Positions 23,423 through 30,436 are shown, counted from the first letter of the stretch. The stretch is 30,436 nucleotides of DNA from DATMXT01 sp035560415 (GCA_035560415.1 DATMZG010000104.1:1-30436); one strand, 5' to 3'. A program made the numbers and translations. The notes: a model not told the origin generated them from the letters alone.

Positions 23423-24601
23423 TTGAAAATCACGAAAATCGACATCCTGCACCTGAGGACCGAGCTCAAGGGCGGCCACTGGCGCCCCATCGTCTGCCGC
23501 ATCTACACCGACGAGGGCGTCTACGGCGACGGCGAGGCGGCTTTAGCCTACGGCGAAGCCCAATTTGCGGCCTTCGGCATGATTCACAACCTCGGACGGC
23601 TCATTGTCGGCATGGACCCACTCGACCACGAGGTCATCTGGGATAAGCTCTACCGCTCCACCTTCTGGGGCCAAAACGGCGGCCCTGTCTTCTTTGCCGG
23701 CCTCTCGGCCCTCGACATGGCGCTGTGGGACATCAAGGGCAAGTTTTTCGGCGTCCCCGTCTACAAGCTCTTAGGCGGCAAAAAGCGGGACAAGCTGCGC
23801 ACTTACGCAAGTCAGCTCCAGTTTTCGTGGGGCGACGCCATCACCCCCTCCTGCTCTCTTGAGGACTACGTGCGCGAGGGCAAAAAGGCGGTCGCGGAGG
23901 GGTTTGACTGTGTCAAGTACGACTTCTTTACATATGCGCCGGACGGCTCCAAGTATGACGACCGGCACCGCCTCGGGCTTTTGGCCCCGAAATACGTCAA
24001 TCTCATCGAGTCGCGGGTGGCCGCCGTGCGCGAGGCCGTCGGGCCCGATGTCGACATCATCATTGAAAACCACTCCTTCCTTGACGCCTTGTCGGCCGTC
24101 CAAATCGGCAACGCCGTCAAGAAATACGGCATCTTTTACTTCGAGGAGCCGACCACCCCGACCCCGCAGCTGACAAAACGGGTGCATGACGAGACCGGCC
24201 TGCCCATCGCGACCGGCGAGCGGGTCTATACGCGGTGGCAGTACGCCGAGTACTTCACCACGGGCGGCCTTGCCGTCATGCAGCCCGACATCGGCACCTG
24301 CGGCGGCATCTCGGAGGCCAAAAAAAGCTGCGACATGGGCTATGTCTACGACGTCGGCGTGCAAATTCACGTCTGCGGCAGCCCGCTCTCGACGGCGGCC
24401 GCCCTCCAGCTCGAGGCCGTCATCCCGAACTTCGTCATCCACGAGCACCACATCTACGCCCGCACAAAGGCCAACATCGAGCTCTGCGTCCACGACTACC
24501 AGCCGAGAGGCGGCCAGTTTGAGGTGCCGGAACTCCCCGGCCTTGGCAACGAGCTGTCGGAAGTCGCCTTCAGAAACTGCGACAAAGTGACCGTGGACTG
24601 A
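23423..24601 (+). CDS. Enolase-superfamily acid-sugar dehydratase (mandelate racemase/MLE family)
   Basis: A 392-aa protein likely to dehydrate a sugar acid by Mg2+-assisted proton abstraction. The N-terminal capping domain (FFAGLSALDMALWDIKGKFFGVPVYKLLGG) precedes the barrel. Barrel residues include CVKYDFF (Lys165/Asp167), IIIENHSF (Glu215, where Asp is usual), FEEPTTP (Glu241), ATGERVYTRW (Glu266) and QIHVCGSPLSTAA (His316), as in galactonate/galactarate-type dehydratases. TTG 23423 is the only in-frame start near AAAGGAGG (10 nt). It is the last gene of the plus-strand operon and ends at a strong terminator. The superfamily is certain; the sugar-acid substrate is not known. Confidence 0.92.
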   Translation: MKITKIDILHLRTELKGGHWRPIVCRIYTDEGVYGDGEAALAYGEAQFAAFGMIHNLGRLIVGMDPLDHEVIWDKLYRSTFWGQNGGPVFFAGLSALDMALWDIKGKFFGVPVYKLLGGKKRDKLRTYASQLQFSWGDAITPSCSLEDYVREGKKAVAEGFDCVKYDFFTYAPDGSKYDDRHRLGLLAPKYVNLIESRVAAVREAVGPDVDIIIENHSFLDALSAVQIGNAVKKYGIFYFEEPTTPTPQLTKRVHDETGLPIATGERVYTRWQYAEYFTTGGLAVMQPDIGTCGGISEAKKSCDMGYVYDVGVQIHVCGSPLSTAAALQLEAVIPNFVIHEHHIYARTKANIELCVHDYQPRGGQFEVPELPGLGNELSEVAFRNCDKVTVD

Positions 24602-24617
24602 ACACTGTGTCTTACAA

Positions 24618-24648
24618 AAGGGCGGCGTCGCAATGCGACGCCGCCCTT
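24618..24648. terminator. Bidirectional terminator between converging operons
   Basis: AAGGGCGGCGTCGC and GCGACGCCGCCCTT form a perfect 14-bp stem with an AAT loop. The U-tract is modest on both strands, but the stem is very stable and separates the dehydratase gene from the converging creatininase gene. Confidence 0.8.
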
Positions 24649-24661
24649 CAGATTTATGTCC

Positions 24662-25489
24662 TCACTTCATGCGGTTGACAAGATATTTCTGCACGACCTT
24701 GGCAATCCACGCGCCGTAAGCCTCATAGCACCTGATTCCGGTCTCGGCCGTGGCGTCCGACGGGTTGCCGATGTAGCCGGGGGTGACGTCCTTACGCACC
24801 GGGCAGTAGACCCCGACAGCCCCGCCGTAGTAGTGCAGCCCGCTCATCTTGACCTCCATGGTCGGCTCGTCGTAGTAGTAGGGCGGGGTGTTTTCGGCCT
24901 TGACCAGCTTTGGCGTCGCCGCCAGCACACAGGCCGTCTCGTCCTCGCCGCCGTGCCCCTGGTGCTCGGCGTTGACGCAGACCGTCGGCCAGAAGTCGTT
25001 CATGGGCGGCACCCAGTCGGCCACGACGCTCTCAATGCCGTGGTCTTCGGCCAAATCCTTGGCCGCCACGTGCAGCGCGGCGTTGTTCTCGCAGTGGTTC
25101 ATGCAGAGCACGAACCGGTTAAAGCCGTTTTTCTTGAGCCCTAAGACGAGGTCCTTGACCACCGCGATGAAGGTGCTCTGGCGCAGCGGCACGTTGCCGA
25201 ACAGGTCGTCGCGCTCAAAGTGGTTGGTGTCGACCCCGAGCGGAATGGCAAAGCCCGGCACCGACTTGATGCCAAGGTCTAAGAGCCCCTCGTAGACCGC
25301 GCGAATCAGCATGAGGGCCTGAAAATAGTCGGAGCCGATGGGCAGGTGCGCCGCGTGGTTTTCAATGGCCGAAAAGGACAGGATGACGATGTCGGTCTCC
25401 TTCATGGCCTCTTTTAATTCGGGCGCCGTCATCTCCATAATCGACTTCGGCCCCCTGACCTCGTATAGTGTCTCCCAGTCTTGAATCAT
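24662..25489 (-). CDS. Creatininase-family amidohydrolase
   Basis: Metal-dependent amidohydrolase of 275 aa; family members open cyclic amides (creatinine) or cleave formamides and mycofactocin precursors. The metal-site signature is ENHAAHLPIGSD (Glu43, His45, His48, Asp54; family pattern E-x-H-x2-HLP-x3-D), with later MNHCENNAALHVAA and GHGGEDETA. In the usual NGHGGN segment the sequence reads NHCENN. ATG 25489 lies 6 nt after GGGAGG, which is itself part of a 15-bp inverted-repeat arm. It is the last of three minus-strand genes after an MBL hydrolase and an aminotransferase, but probably has its own promoter. The substrate is unknown. Confidence 0.9.
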   Translation of the reverse strand: MIQDWETLYEVRGPKSIMEMTAPELKEAMKETDIVILSFSAIENHAAHLPIGSDYFQALMLIRAVYEGLLDLGIKSVPGFAIPLGVDTNHFERDDLFGNVPLRQSTFIAVVKDLVLGLKKNGFNRFVLCMNHCENNAALHVAAKDLAEDHGIESVVADWVPPMNDFWPTVCVNAEHQGHGGEDETACVLAATPKLVKAENTPPYYYDEPTMEVKMSGLHYYGGAVGVYCPVRKDVTPGYIGNPSDATAETGIRCYEAYGAWIAKVVQKYLVNRMK

Positions 25490-25494
25490 AATAT

Positions 25495-25546
25495 ACCTCC
25501 CGTACTGCAATGTGGGTATAGTTATACCATGTGCAGTACGGGAGGT
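25495..25546. repeat. Long inverted repeat over the creatininase promoter/RBS
   Basis: The 15-bp perfect arms ACCTCCCGTACTGCA (25495-25509) and TGCAGTACGGGAGGT (25532-25546) enclose a smaller dyad, GGTAT-AGTT-ATACC (25515-25528). The arm proximal to the gene contains the GGGAGG ribosome-binding site, and the distal arm its exact complement. On the minus strand TTGAAC overlaps the distal arm edge and TATAAC lies in the inner dyad at 18-bp spacing, so a promoter is nested here. Confidence 0.92.
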
Positions 25547-25578
25547 TCAATTGATTATTTAGCCAAAATAGTGAAATT

Positions 25579-26739
25579 TTATGCCTTAAATTCCGGCAGC
25601 TTCTCAATGCGGTCAAAGGCCTCTTTGAGCTTGTCCATGCCGACCGTGCAGGAGATGCGGACAAACCCCTCGCCCGACGGCCCGAAGGCGGTGCCGGGCA
25701 GCGTGGCGACGCCGGCCTTTTTCCACAGCGCGTCGACGGCCTGCTGCGACGTGAGGCCCGACGGCCTGACGTCGGCGAAGACATAGAAGGTGCCCTGCGG
25801 CGCCATGCAATCCATGCCGGGAATGTCCTTGATGCGCCCCGCCACATATTCGACGCGGCGGCGGAACTCGCCGATGGCCTCTTTCTGGATGTCCTTGCGC
25901 AGGCGGATTGCGTAGATGCCGGCCCGCTGCGAGACCGAGGGGGCGGTGAAGACGACGTTCTCGTTGATGTCGGCGAAGAGCTGGGCCATCCGGGGCGGCG
26001 CAATGAGGTTGCCGAGCCGCCAGCCGGTCATGATGTAGTTCTTGGAGAAGGAGTTGACAATGATGGTGCGCTCCCGCATGCCGGGCAGCGATGCGATGGG
26101 CGTGAATTTGCTGTGGTAGCAGTAGGCGGTGTAGATGTCGTCTGCAATGACGAGGAGGTCGTGCTTTTTAGCGACGTCGGCAATGCCGGTGAGCGTCTCT
26201 ATGGTCATGCAGACGCCGGTCGGGTTGCAGGGGGTGTTGACGATGACGGCCTTGGTGCGGGGCGTGAGCTTGGCCTCAATGTCGGCCGGCGTCACCTGAA
26301 AGCCGTTTTCGGGGGAGGTCGGCACGCCGACCGCAACGCCGCCCACCATCTCAATCTGGTCGGGATAGGGGGTGTAGTAGGGCTCGATGATCAGCACCTC
26401 GTCGCCCTCGTCGACAGTGGCCTCAAGCGCCAGGAACATGGCGAGGTTGCCGGCCGTCTCGACAAAAATCTCCCCGTCGGCGATGTCCATGCCGTAATCT
26501 TCCTTGTAGAGCCTGACAATTTCGGCCCGGAGCTCCTCATCGCCGCGCTGTGTGGTATAATGGGTGTGACCTTTCAGCGCGTCCTCCATTGCGAGCTTGA
26601 TGATCCGCTCATCGGTGTTGATGTCGGGGTCCCCGACCGTCAGGTTGATGAGGTCGTCCCGCGGGGAGATGGCCGAGGCCGCCGCCATTGCCGACGGTTT
26701 GAGATTCCGGTAGCGTTTCGCGATGTACTTGTCATCCAT
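25579..26739 (-). CDS. PLP-dependent class I/II aminotransferase
   Basis: Fold-type I aminotransferase of 386 aa that moves an amino group between an amino acid and a 2-oxo acid. PLP-site residues are the Schiff-base Lys233 in NSFSKNYIMTGWRLG, NPTG (Asn172), ADDIY (Asp201, Tyr203) and the substrate-carboxylate Arg in GFVRISCT. IEPYYTPYPDQI matches the aromatic cofactor-stacking region. Substrate range (aspartate, alanine or aromatic) cannot be assigned. ATG 26739 is behind GGAGGG at 9 nt. It lies 14 bp after the MBL-fold gene, so the two are cotranscribed. Its position opposite the kinase/deacylase/dehydratase operon suggests it handles an amino group released there; this is inference. Confidence 0.94.
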   Translation of the reverse strand: MDDKYIAKRYRNLKPSAMAAASAISPRDDLINLTVGDPDINTDERIIKLAMEDALKGHTHYTTQRGDEELRAEIVRLYKEDYGMDIADGEIFVETAGNLAMFLALEATVDEGDEVLIIEPYYTPYPDQIEMVGGVAVGVPTSPENGFQVTPADIEAKLTPRTKAVIVNTPCNPTGVCMTIETLTGIADVAKKHDLLVIADDIYTAYCYHSKFTPIASLPGMRERTIIVNSFSKNYIMTGWRLGNLIAPPRMAQLFADINENVVFTAPSVSQRAGIYAIRLRKDIQKEAIGEFRRRVEYVAGRIKDIPGMDCMAPQGTFYVFADVRPSGLTSQQAVDALWKKAGVATLPGTAFGPSGEGFVRISCTVGMDKLKEAFDRIEKLPEFKA

Positions 26740-26753
26740 TGTTGTGGTCCCTC

Positions 26754-27449
26754 CTATTTTATATGCATCGAATATTTCCCGATTCTCGCGGTCTTTGCCG
26801 TCTCGCCGTCAGTGAACTCCTTGTGCTCGATTTCGGGCTTCAGGCTGCCGTCCAGGACGCCTGCGGCGACGACCCGAAGACCCTCCACGCTCTCCCTGCC
26901 GATGACAAGCGAGCCGTGGCTCGTGTAGGCCTCGTCAAAGGGCAGGGCCGCAAGCTTGTCCATGGAGGCGACAAAGTCCTTCAGCGAGCAGTGGTCCATG
27001 AACATATAGAGCGAGAGGTCCGACAGCATGTCGCCGGCGTAGAGCCTGCGGCGAGACTTGTCGAGCAGCACAAGGCCGCCCGGCGTGTGCCCCGGCACAT
27101 GATAGGCCGTGACAGACTCGCCGCCAAGGTCAAACTCCTGCCCGTCCGAGACGTATTCGACCGGCAAGTCCTTGTAGTGCTGCCTCAATAGCGGCTCCTC
27201 GTCCCTGTGGAGGAGGGCTTTGCCGAACTGCTCCAGGGCCCCCACATGGTCGCCGTGGGCGTGGGACAGGATGACCGTGACCGGCAGCGCCGTCAGCTCA
27301 GCTACAAAGGCCGCAAGGTCGCCGTCCGGATTTCCCGCGTCAAAGAGCAGCGCCCGCTCACTCCCCGTGATGAGAAACATCCGCACGAAGTCGTCGTCGA
27401 TCACCGTCAGTTCCGGTCCGATTTTGGTCGCCGTATATCGCTGTGCCAT
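26754..27449 (-). CDS. MBL-fold metallo-hydrolase
   Basis: Metallo-beta-lactamase-fold hydrolase of 231 aa, cytosolic. The dinuclear metal motif is LSHAHGDH (His63, His65, Asp67, His68), followed by VPGHTPGG (His121), AGDM (Asp140) and a final TSHG. Such small proteins are often thioesterases, glyoxalase II-like enzymes or lactonases; nothing here decides. ATG 27449 lies directly after AGGAGGAGG. It is the first gene of the MBL-aminotransferase unit, with a promoter at 27514-27542 and an 18-bp GC palindrome in its leader. It belongs by position to the putative catabolic locus. Confidence 0.92.
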   Translation of the reverse strand: MAQRYTATKIGPELTVIDDDFVRMFLITGSERALLFDAGNPDGDLAAFVAELTALPVTVILSHAHGDHVGALEQFGKALLHRDEEPLLRQHYKDLPVEYVSDGQEFDLGGESVTAYHVPGHTPGGLVLLDKSRRRLYAGDMLSDLSLYMFMDHCSLKDFVASMDKLAALPFDEAYTSHGSLVIGRESVEGLRVVAAGVLDGSLKPEIEHKEFTDGETAKTARIGKYSMHIK

Positions 27450-27466
27450 ATGCCTCCTCCTTTTTG

Positions 27467-27484
27467 AGCCCGCCGCGGCGGGCT
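27467..27484. promoter_or_regulatory. Perfect 18-bp GC palindrome in the MBL leader
   Basis: AGCCCGCC-GC-GGCGGGCT sits between the MBL promoter and its ribosome-binding site. It could be an operator or an mRNA hairpin. No T-tract follows in the minus direction, so it is not a terminator. Confidence 0.45.
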
Positions 27485-27513
27485 GTCAGTCCTTGAAAAT
27501 GCCCGTTTTGCAT

Positions 27514-27542
27514 ATTTTATCATGAATTTCTGTGATAGTAAA
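27514..27542 (-). promoter_or_regulatory. Promoter of the MBL-aminotransferase unit
   Basis: On the minus strand TTTACT (27542-27537), a 17-bp spacer and TAAAAT (27519-27514). The start near 27507 gives a leader of about 58 nt containing the 18-bp palindrome. Confidence 0.6.
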
Positions 27543-27561
27543 GTCCATTTGCATGTGGTAT

Positions 27562-27567
27562 TATAAT
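27562..27567 (+). promoter_or_regulatory. Candidate -10 element of the RlmD-like gene
   Basis: A perfect TATAAT lies 42 bp ahead of the preferred ATG at 27609. The -35 region (near 27539-27544) overlaps the divergent MBL promoter's -35 and matches consensus poorly. Confidence 0.45.
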
Positions 27568-27608
27568 AGTTAAATATACGAAACGTCATGATTGAGAAGG
27601 GCCGCGTC

Positions 27609-28949
27609 ATGAAGAAAAACGACATTGTGAATATCAATATCACCGGATATACCCACGAGGGACTGGGCGTCGGCCGCGTGGACGGCTTTGTGCTCTTTGT
27701 GCCGCAGGCGGCTGCCGGCGACAGGCTCTCCTGCCGCGTCGTCAAGCTGCTGGCCTCCCACGGATACGCGAAGATTTTAGAGGTACTCACCCCCTCGCCC
27801 GACCGCGTGGGCCCCGCCTGCCCGGTCTACGAGCGCTGCGGCGGCTGCTGTTATCGACACATATCATATGAGGCTGAGCTCCTTGCCAAACAGCAGCAGG
27901 TGGCGGCGGCCCTGCGCAAAGGCCTTGGAAGAAACGTCCCCTGCGCCCCCTGCGTCCCCTCGCCCGACATCCTGCACTACCGCAACAAGGCCCTCATCCC
28001 CTTTGGCCCCTCCGGCTACGGCTTTTACCGGCCCCGCAGCCACGACATCGTCGCATCCGCCGACTGCCCCATCCAGTCCGAGGCCGCGGGCCTTGCGGCC
28101 GGCGCCCTGTGGGGCCACATGCAAAAGTTTGGCATCCCGGCCTACGATGAGGACACGCACACCGGCCTTGTGCGGGGCCTCTTTGTGCGCACCGCGCGGG
28201 CGACGGGGCAGGTCATGGCCGTTATTATTGTCAACGGCAGTGAGATTCCGCGGCAGGCTGAGCTGACCGCGGCGCTGCGGGCCGCCCTGCCGGGCCTTGC
28301 GAGCTTGCAGCTTTGCGTCAACCGCAAGCCCACCAACGTGCCGCTCGACGGCCGCATGAAGGTCGTGTGGGGGGAGCCGTATATTGAAGATGTGCTCTCG
28401 GGCAACCGCTACCGCATCTCGCCGGGCTCCTTCTACCAGATCAACAGCGCCCAGTGCGAACGGCTCTACGCCGCGGCCGGCGAGCTCGCCGGCCTGACAG
28501 GGAAGGAGCGTGTACTAGACCTCTACTGCGGCATCGGCACCATCGGGCTGACGCTGGCGTACCGGGCTCTTGAGGTGGTCGGCGTCGAGGTGGTGGAGGA
28601 GGCCGTCAAAGACGCCAGAGAAGCTGCCGCCGCAAACGGCATCCAGAATGCCCGCTTCATCGCGGCCGACGCGGCCGCGGCCGCCCGGCAGCTTGCGGAT
28701 GAGGGCTTTTCGCCCGACGTCGTCTTTCTGGACCCGCCCCGCAAGGGCTGCGACGAGGCGCTGCTGCGCACCGTCGCCGGCATGTCCCCCAAAAAAGCCG
28801 TCTACGTCAGCTGCAACCCCGCCACCCTCGCCCGCGACGCCGCCCTGTTCGAGACGCTCGGCTACCGCTTGACCGGTGAGGCCCTCCCCTTCGACATGTT
28901 CCCCCGCACCGCGCATGTGGAGGTCGTAGTCCTGTTACAAAGAAATTAG
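27609..28949 (+). CDS. rlmD: 23S rRNA (uracil-5-)-methyltransferase, RlmD/RumA type
   Basis: SAM-dependent rRNA m5U methyltransferase of 446 aa. An N-terminal TRAM domain (DIVNINITGYTHEGLGVGRVDGFVLFV) is followed by the [4Fe-4S] motif CPVYERCGGCCYRH (Cys71, 77, 80). The Rossmann domain has VLDLYCGIGTIGLTLA and FLDPPRKGCDE, and the catalytic Cys is in VSCNPATLARD. It ends with the conserved FDMFPRTAHVE. The target uracil (747 or 1939, or both as in RlmCD) cannot be told from sequence. ATG 27609 has GAAGGG 8 nt upstream; ATG 27588 lacks a site. DNA encoding the same tail recurs downstream at about 30,180, suggesting this 3' end is an insertion site. Confidence 0.93.
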   Translation: MKKNDIVNINITGYTHEGLGVGRVDGFVLFVPQAAAGDRLSCRVVKLLASHGYAKILEVLTPSPDRVGPACPVYERCGGCCYRHISYEAELLAKQQQVAAALRKGLGRNVPCAPCVPSPDILHYRNKALIPFGPSGYGFYRPRSHDIVASADCPIQSEAAGLAAGALWGHMQKFGIPAYDEDTHTGLVRGLFVRTARATGQVMAVIIVNGSEIPRQAELTAALRAALPGLASLQLCVNRKPTNVPLDGRMKVVWGEPYIEDVLSGNRYRISPGSFYQINSAQCERLYAAAGELAGLTGKERVLDLYCGIGTIGLTLAYRALEVVGVEVVEEAVKDAREAAAANGIQNARFIAADAAAAARQLADEGFSPDVVFLDPPRKGCDEALLRTVAGMSPKKAVYVSCNPATLARDAALFETLGYRLTGEALPFDMFPRTAHVEVVVLLQRN

Positions 28950-28988
28950 GGATTAACATAAATACAATTAGGCAAAGGAATGAATTTT

Positions 28989-29558
28989 ATGCGAAAACAT
29001 TCATTGACACCGCAGAGAGAGTTTTTTCCCCAGCCATCCTATTTAATCGGCACCTTTAAAGATGACAGCACTCCTGATTTCGCTTTGATTACATTTATAA
29101 CATTCTGTTCGGTGAATCCGCCAATGTTGATGTTCGCTTCAAGAGGCAAAAAGCTTACACGTGAACTTGTTGAAAAAAATGAAATTTTTTCTGCAAATCT
29201 TGTCACTGCTAAAATGATGTACATGGCGGATTACTTTGGAAGCACTTCAGGGTATGAAAAGAATAAATGTAAAGAAATCGGAGCAAGGTATGCGAATGGT
29301 CAGGTTTTGAATGTTCCCATTTTGGAGGAATCACCATGGGTATACGAATGTGTGCTTACGGATTTAAAAAGTACCGGAGACGGATTCATATACATCGGGG
29401 AAATTAAAAATATACTGGCGGACGATAAAATTATGGATACATCATATGGGAAAATTGACATGCTTTCGGTAGATCCTCTGATTTATGCACCTGGTCACTA
29501 TTATCGGCTGTCCTCCCATATTGGTTCGGTTGGGTATTCTAAAAAACAATCAGAATAG
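28989..29558 (+). CDS. Flavin reductase-like FMN-binding protein
   Basis: A 189-aa split-barrel flavoprotein of the flavin reductase/flavoredoxin type, likely reducing flavin or acting as an FMN oxidoreductase. Supporting segments are FFPQPSYLIGTF, DFALITFITFCSVNPPMLMFASR (FMN-binding region), ELVEKNEIFSANLVT and a C-terminal DPLIYAPGHYYRL. The start is ATG 28989, 9 nt after AAAGGA; ATG 28980 is too close. Codon use is AT-rich, unlike all genes upstream, and the change begins within about 40 bp after rlmD, which suggests acquired DNA. No neighbour indicates its partner. Confidence 0.85.
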   Translation: MRKHSLTPQREFFPQPSYLIGTFKDDSTPDFALITFITFCSVNPPMLMFASRGKKLTRELVEKNEIFSANLVTAKMMYMADYFGSTSGYEKNKCKEIGARYANGQVLNVPILEESPWVYECVLTDLKSTGDGFIYIGEIKNILADDKIMDTSYGKIDMLSVDPLIYAPGHYYRLSSHIGSVGYSKKQSE

Positions 29559-29599
29559 TCACCGAGCCCTACTATGCCCAAACGGCAGCTTTTTTGTCT

Positions 29600-29640
29600 A
29601 CTCAAAGCGCGTGGAGTGCACAATCATAATGACGTATTGT
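29600..29640 (+). pseudogene. Possible remnant of an RlmD-like C-terminus
   Basis: A short frame reads KRVECTIIM, resembling the HVE(C/T)VVLL tail of uracil-5-methyltransferases, and its DNA shares GTGGAGTGC with the clearer remnant at 30,208-30,235. It is very short and could be chance. Confidence 0.3.
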
Positions 29641-29674
29641 GAGATAAGAGGAAATTTTAAGAGGAGATTATTCT

Positions 29675-30139
29675 ATGAAACAGACAATGCCAATTTGTAC
29701 ACCTGATTTATCACTGCGACCATTTGGTCTTTCTGTGGATAGGACAATGCCATTTCCCCCCAATGTATTGTACCGTGCTTGGACTGAGCAGTTTGACATC
29801 TGGTTTGCGCAGCCGGGTTCAGTCCTGATGAAAGGGGAAGTAAACACCGCTTTTTTCTTTGAAACAGCCTTTGAAGGAAAACGTCATCCTCACTATGGCC
29901 GCTTTCTTCGGCTTGTGCCTGACCAACTGGTTGAACTCACATGGCTGACGGGAGCTGACGGAACCAAAGGGGCTGAAACGATTGTCACGGTGGAATTAAT
30001 AGAGGTTGAGAATGCAACCATATTACGATTAAATCATAGAGGGTTTCCGGATGAAGAATCGAGGGACCGGCATGAACAGGCATGGCCGCGGGTTCTTGCC
30101 CGGATGGAGGATCGGTTGATGAAGTTTTCTCATAATTGA
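29675..30139 (+). CDS. SRPBCC/AHSA1-family protein
   Basis: A 154-aa protein of the START/SRPBCC fold, AHSA1-like branch (resembling the C-terminal domain of Hsp90 activator Aha1). Family features are VDRTMPFPPNVLYRAWTEQ, FDIWFAQPGS, GRFLRLVPDQLVELTW and the closing helix WPRVLARMEDRLMKF. Such proteins bind hydrophobic ligands and are often stress- or toxin-related; no function can be set. ATG 29675 follows AGGAG at about 8 nt. It is AT-rich like its neighbours and lies between two sequences that resemble rlmD 3'-end remnants. Confidence 0.83.
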   Translation: MKQTMPICTPDLSLRPFGLSVDRTMPFPPNVLYRAWTEQFDIWFAQPGSVLMKGEVNTAFFFETAFEGKRHPHYGRFLRLVPDQLVELTWLTGADGTKGAETIVTVELIEVENATILRLNHRGFPDEESRDRHEQAWPRVLARMEDRLMKFSHN

Positions 30140-30175
30140 TGTGCAGTCTTTATGCATTGCAAAAAGATTGGGGGT

Positions 30176-30243
30176 ACGAATTATTCGATATGTTCCCCCC
30201 CCCCATCGCACATGTGGAGTGCGCAGTATTATGTCAGGGGTAG
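30176..30243 (+). pseudogene. Remnant of a uracil-5-methyltransferase (rlmD/rumA) 3' end
   Basis: The frame reads GYELFDMFPPPIAHVECAVL and ends at a TAG (30241-30243). It matches the C-terminus of the RlmD-like protein in this window (FDMFPRTAHVEVVVL) and lies about 1.3 kb downstream of it. There is no upstream coding part. DNA identity to the resident rlmD end is only partial, so it is likely from a different donor copy. It contains a run of ten C. Confidence 0.7.
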
Positions 30244-30361
30244 AATAGCAGAGGGTTGAAAAATGCAGAATGCAATACACGAGAGGTATGATGGGATGAC
30301 AATTCAATTTAACCCCAATCTTTGACCTCAATCATGATATTGGTCAGAAAGGATTTTTTAA

Positions 30362-30436
30362 ATGAGTAATATTGAGATGAAGCAGGCATTTGCTCAAAAG
30401 AACGAATTAAAAGGACTTATTACGGAATATATCAAC
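30362..30436 (+). CDS. Hypothetical protein, N-terminus only
   Basis: An ATG at 30362, 8 nt after AAAGGA, opens a frame that runs off the window end after 25 codons (MSNIEMKQAFAQKNELKG...). The RBS and AT-rich codon use match the two genes before it. Too little is visible to assign a family. Confidence 0.6.
   Translation, partial: MSNIEMKQAFAQKNELKGLITEYIN

Overview
The window looks like chromosome from a GC-rich member of the Firmicutes, class Clostridia, probably a strict anaerobe. The reasons are the SRP RNA-dnaX-ybaB-recR order, a monomeric [FeFe] hydrogenase, the GGGtGRT/NifU-like gene pair typical of anaerobes, strong Shine-Dalgarno sites with frequent GTG/TTG starts, and tRNAs with encoded CCA. 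The genus cannot be fixed from sequence alone. Base composition is high-GC up to about 28,950 and clearly AT-richer after that.

Region 1 (1-5,390) is housekeeping. A divergent PAS/histidine-kinase-like protein that lacks the phosphoacceptor His faces gap (GAPDH). Then come the large SRP RNA (ffs), dnaX, ybaB and recR, closed by a strong terminator. Region 2 (5,430-10,462) holds a GH3 N-acetylhexosaminidase lipoprotein, a fused msrAB, a VanW-domain protein, tRNA-Tyr and tRNA-Thr on the minus strand behind a near-consensus promoter, and an M20 amidohydrolase.

Region 3 (10,472-17,752) is all minus strand. It contains an ArsR regulator, a DUF1294 membrane protein, a NifU-like Fe-S scaffold and a GGGtGRT protein, then a PdaC-like polysaccharide deacetylase with a non-canonical start, mobA, the [FeFe] hydrogenase and a UPF0316 membrane protein. 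Region 4 (17,753-18,035) is a divergent intergenic stretch packed with nested palindromes in two tandem copies of a roughly 110-bp unit.

Region 5 (18,036-27,449) appears to be a catabolic locus. A plus-strand operon encodes a BtpA/SgcQ protein, an FGGY kinase, an N-acyl-D-amino-acid deacylase-like amidohydrolase, an AI-2E-family permease and an enolase-superfamily acid-sugar dehydratase. Facing it on the minus strand are an MBL-fold hydrolase, a class I/II aminotransferase and a creatininase-family amidohydrolase. The creatininase promoter/RBS sits in a long inverted repeat. The substrate is unknown; the enzyme mix suggests an acylated or amide-linked amino acid, sugar-acid or amino-sugar compound.

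Region 6 (27,450-30,436) begins with the RlmD/RumA-type rRNA methyltransferase gene. AT-rich accessory genes follow: a flavin reductase, an AHSA1/SRPBCC protein and a partial ORF. Among them is at least one remnant encoding an RlmD-like C-terminus, which suggests that the 3' end of this gene has been an insertion site.
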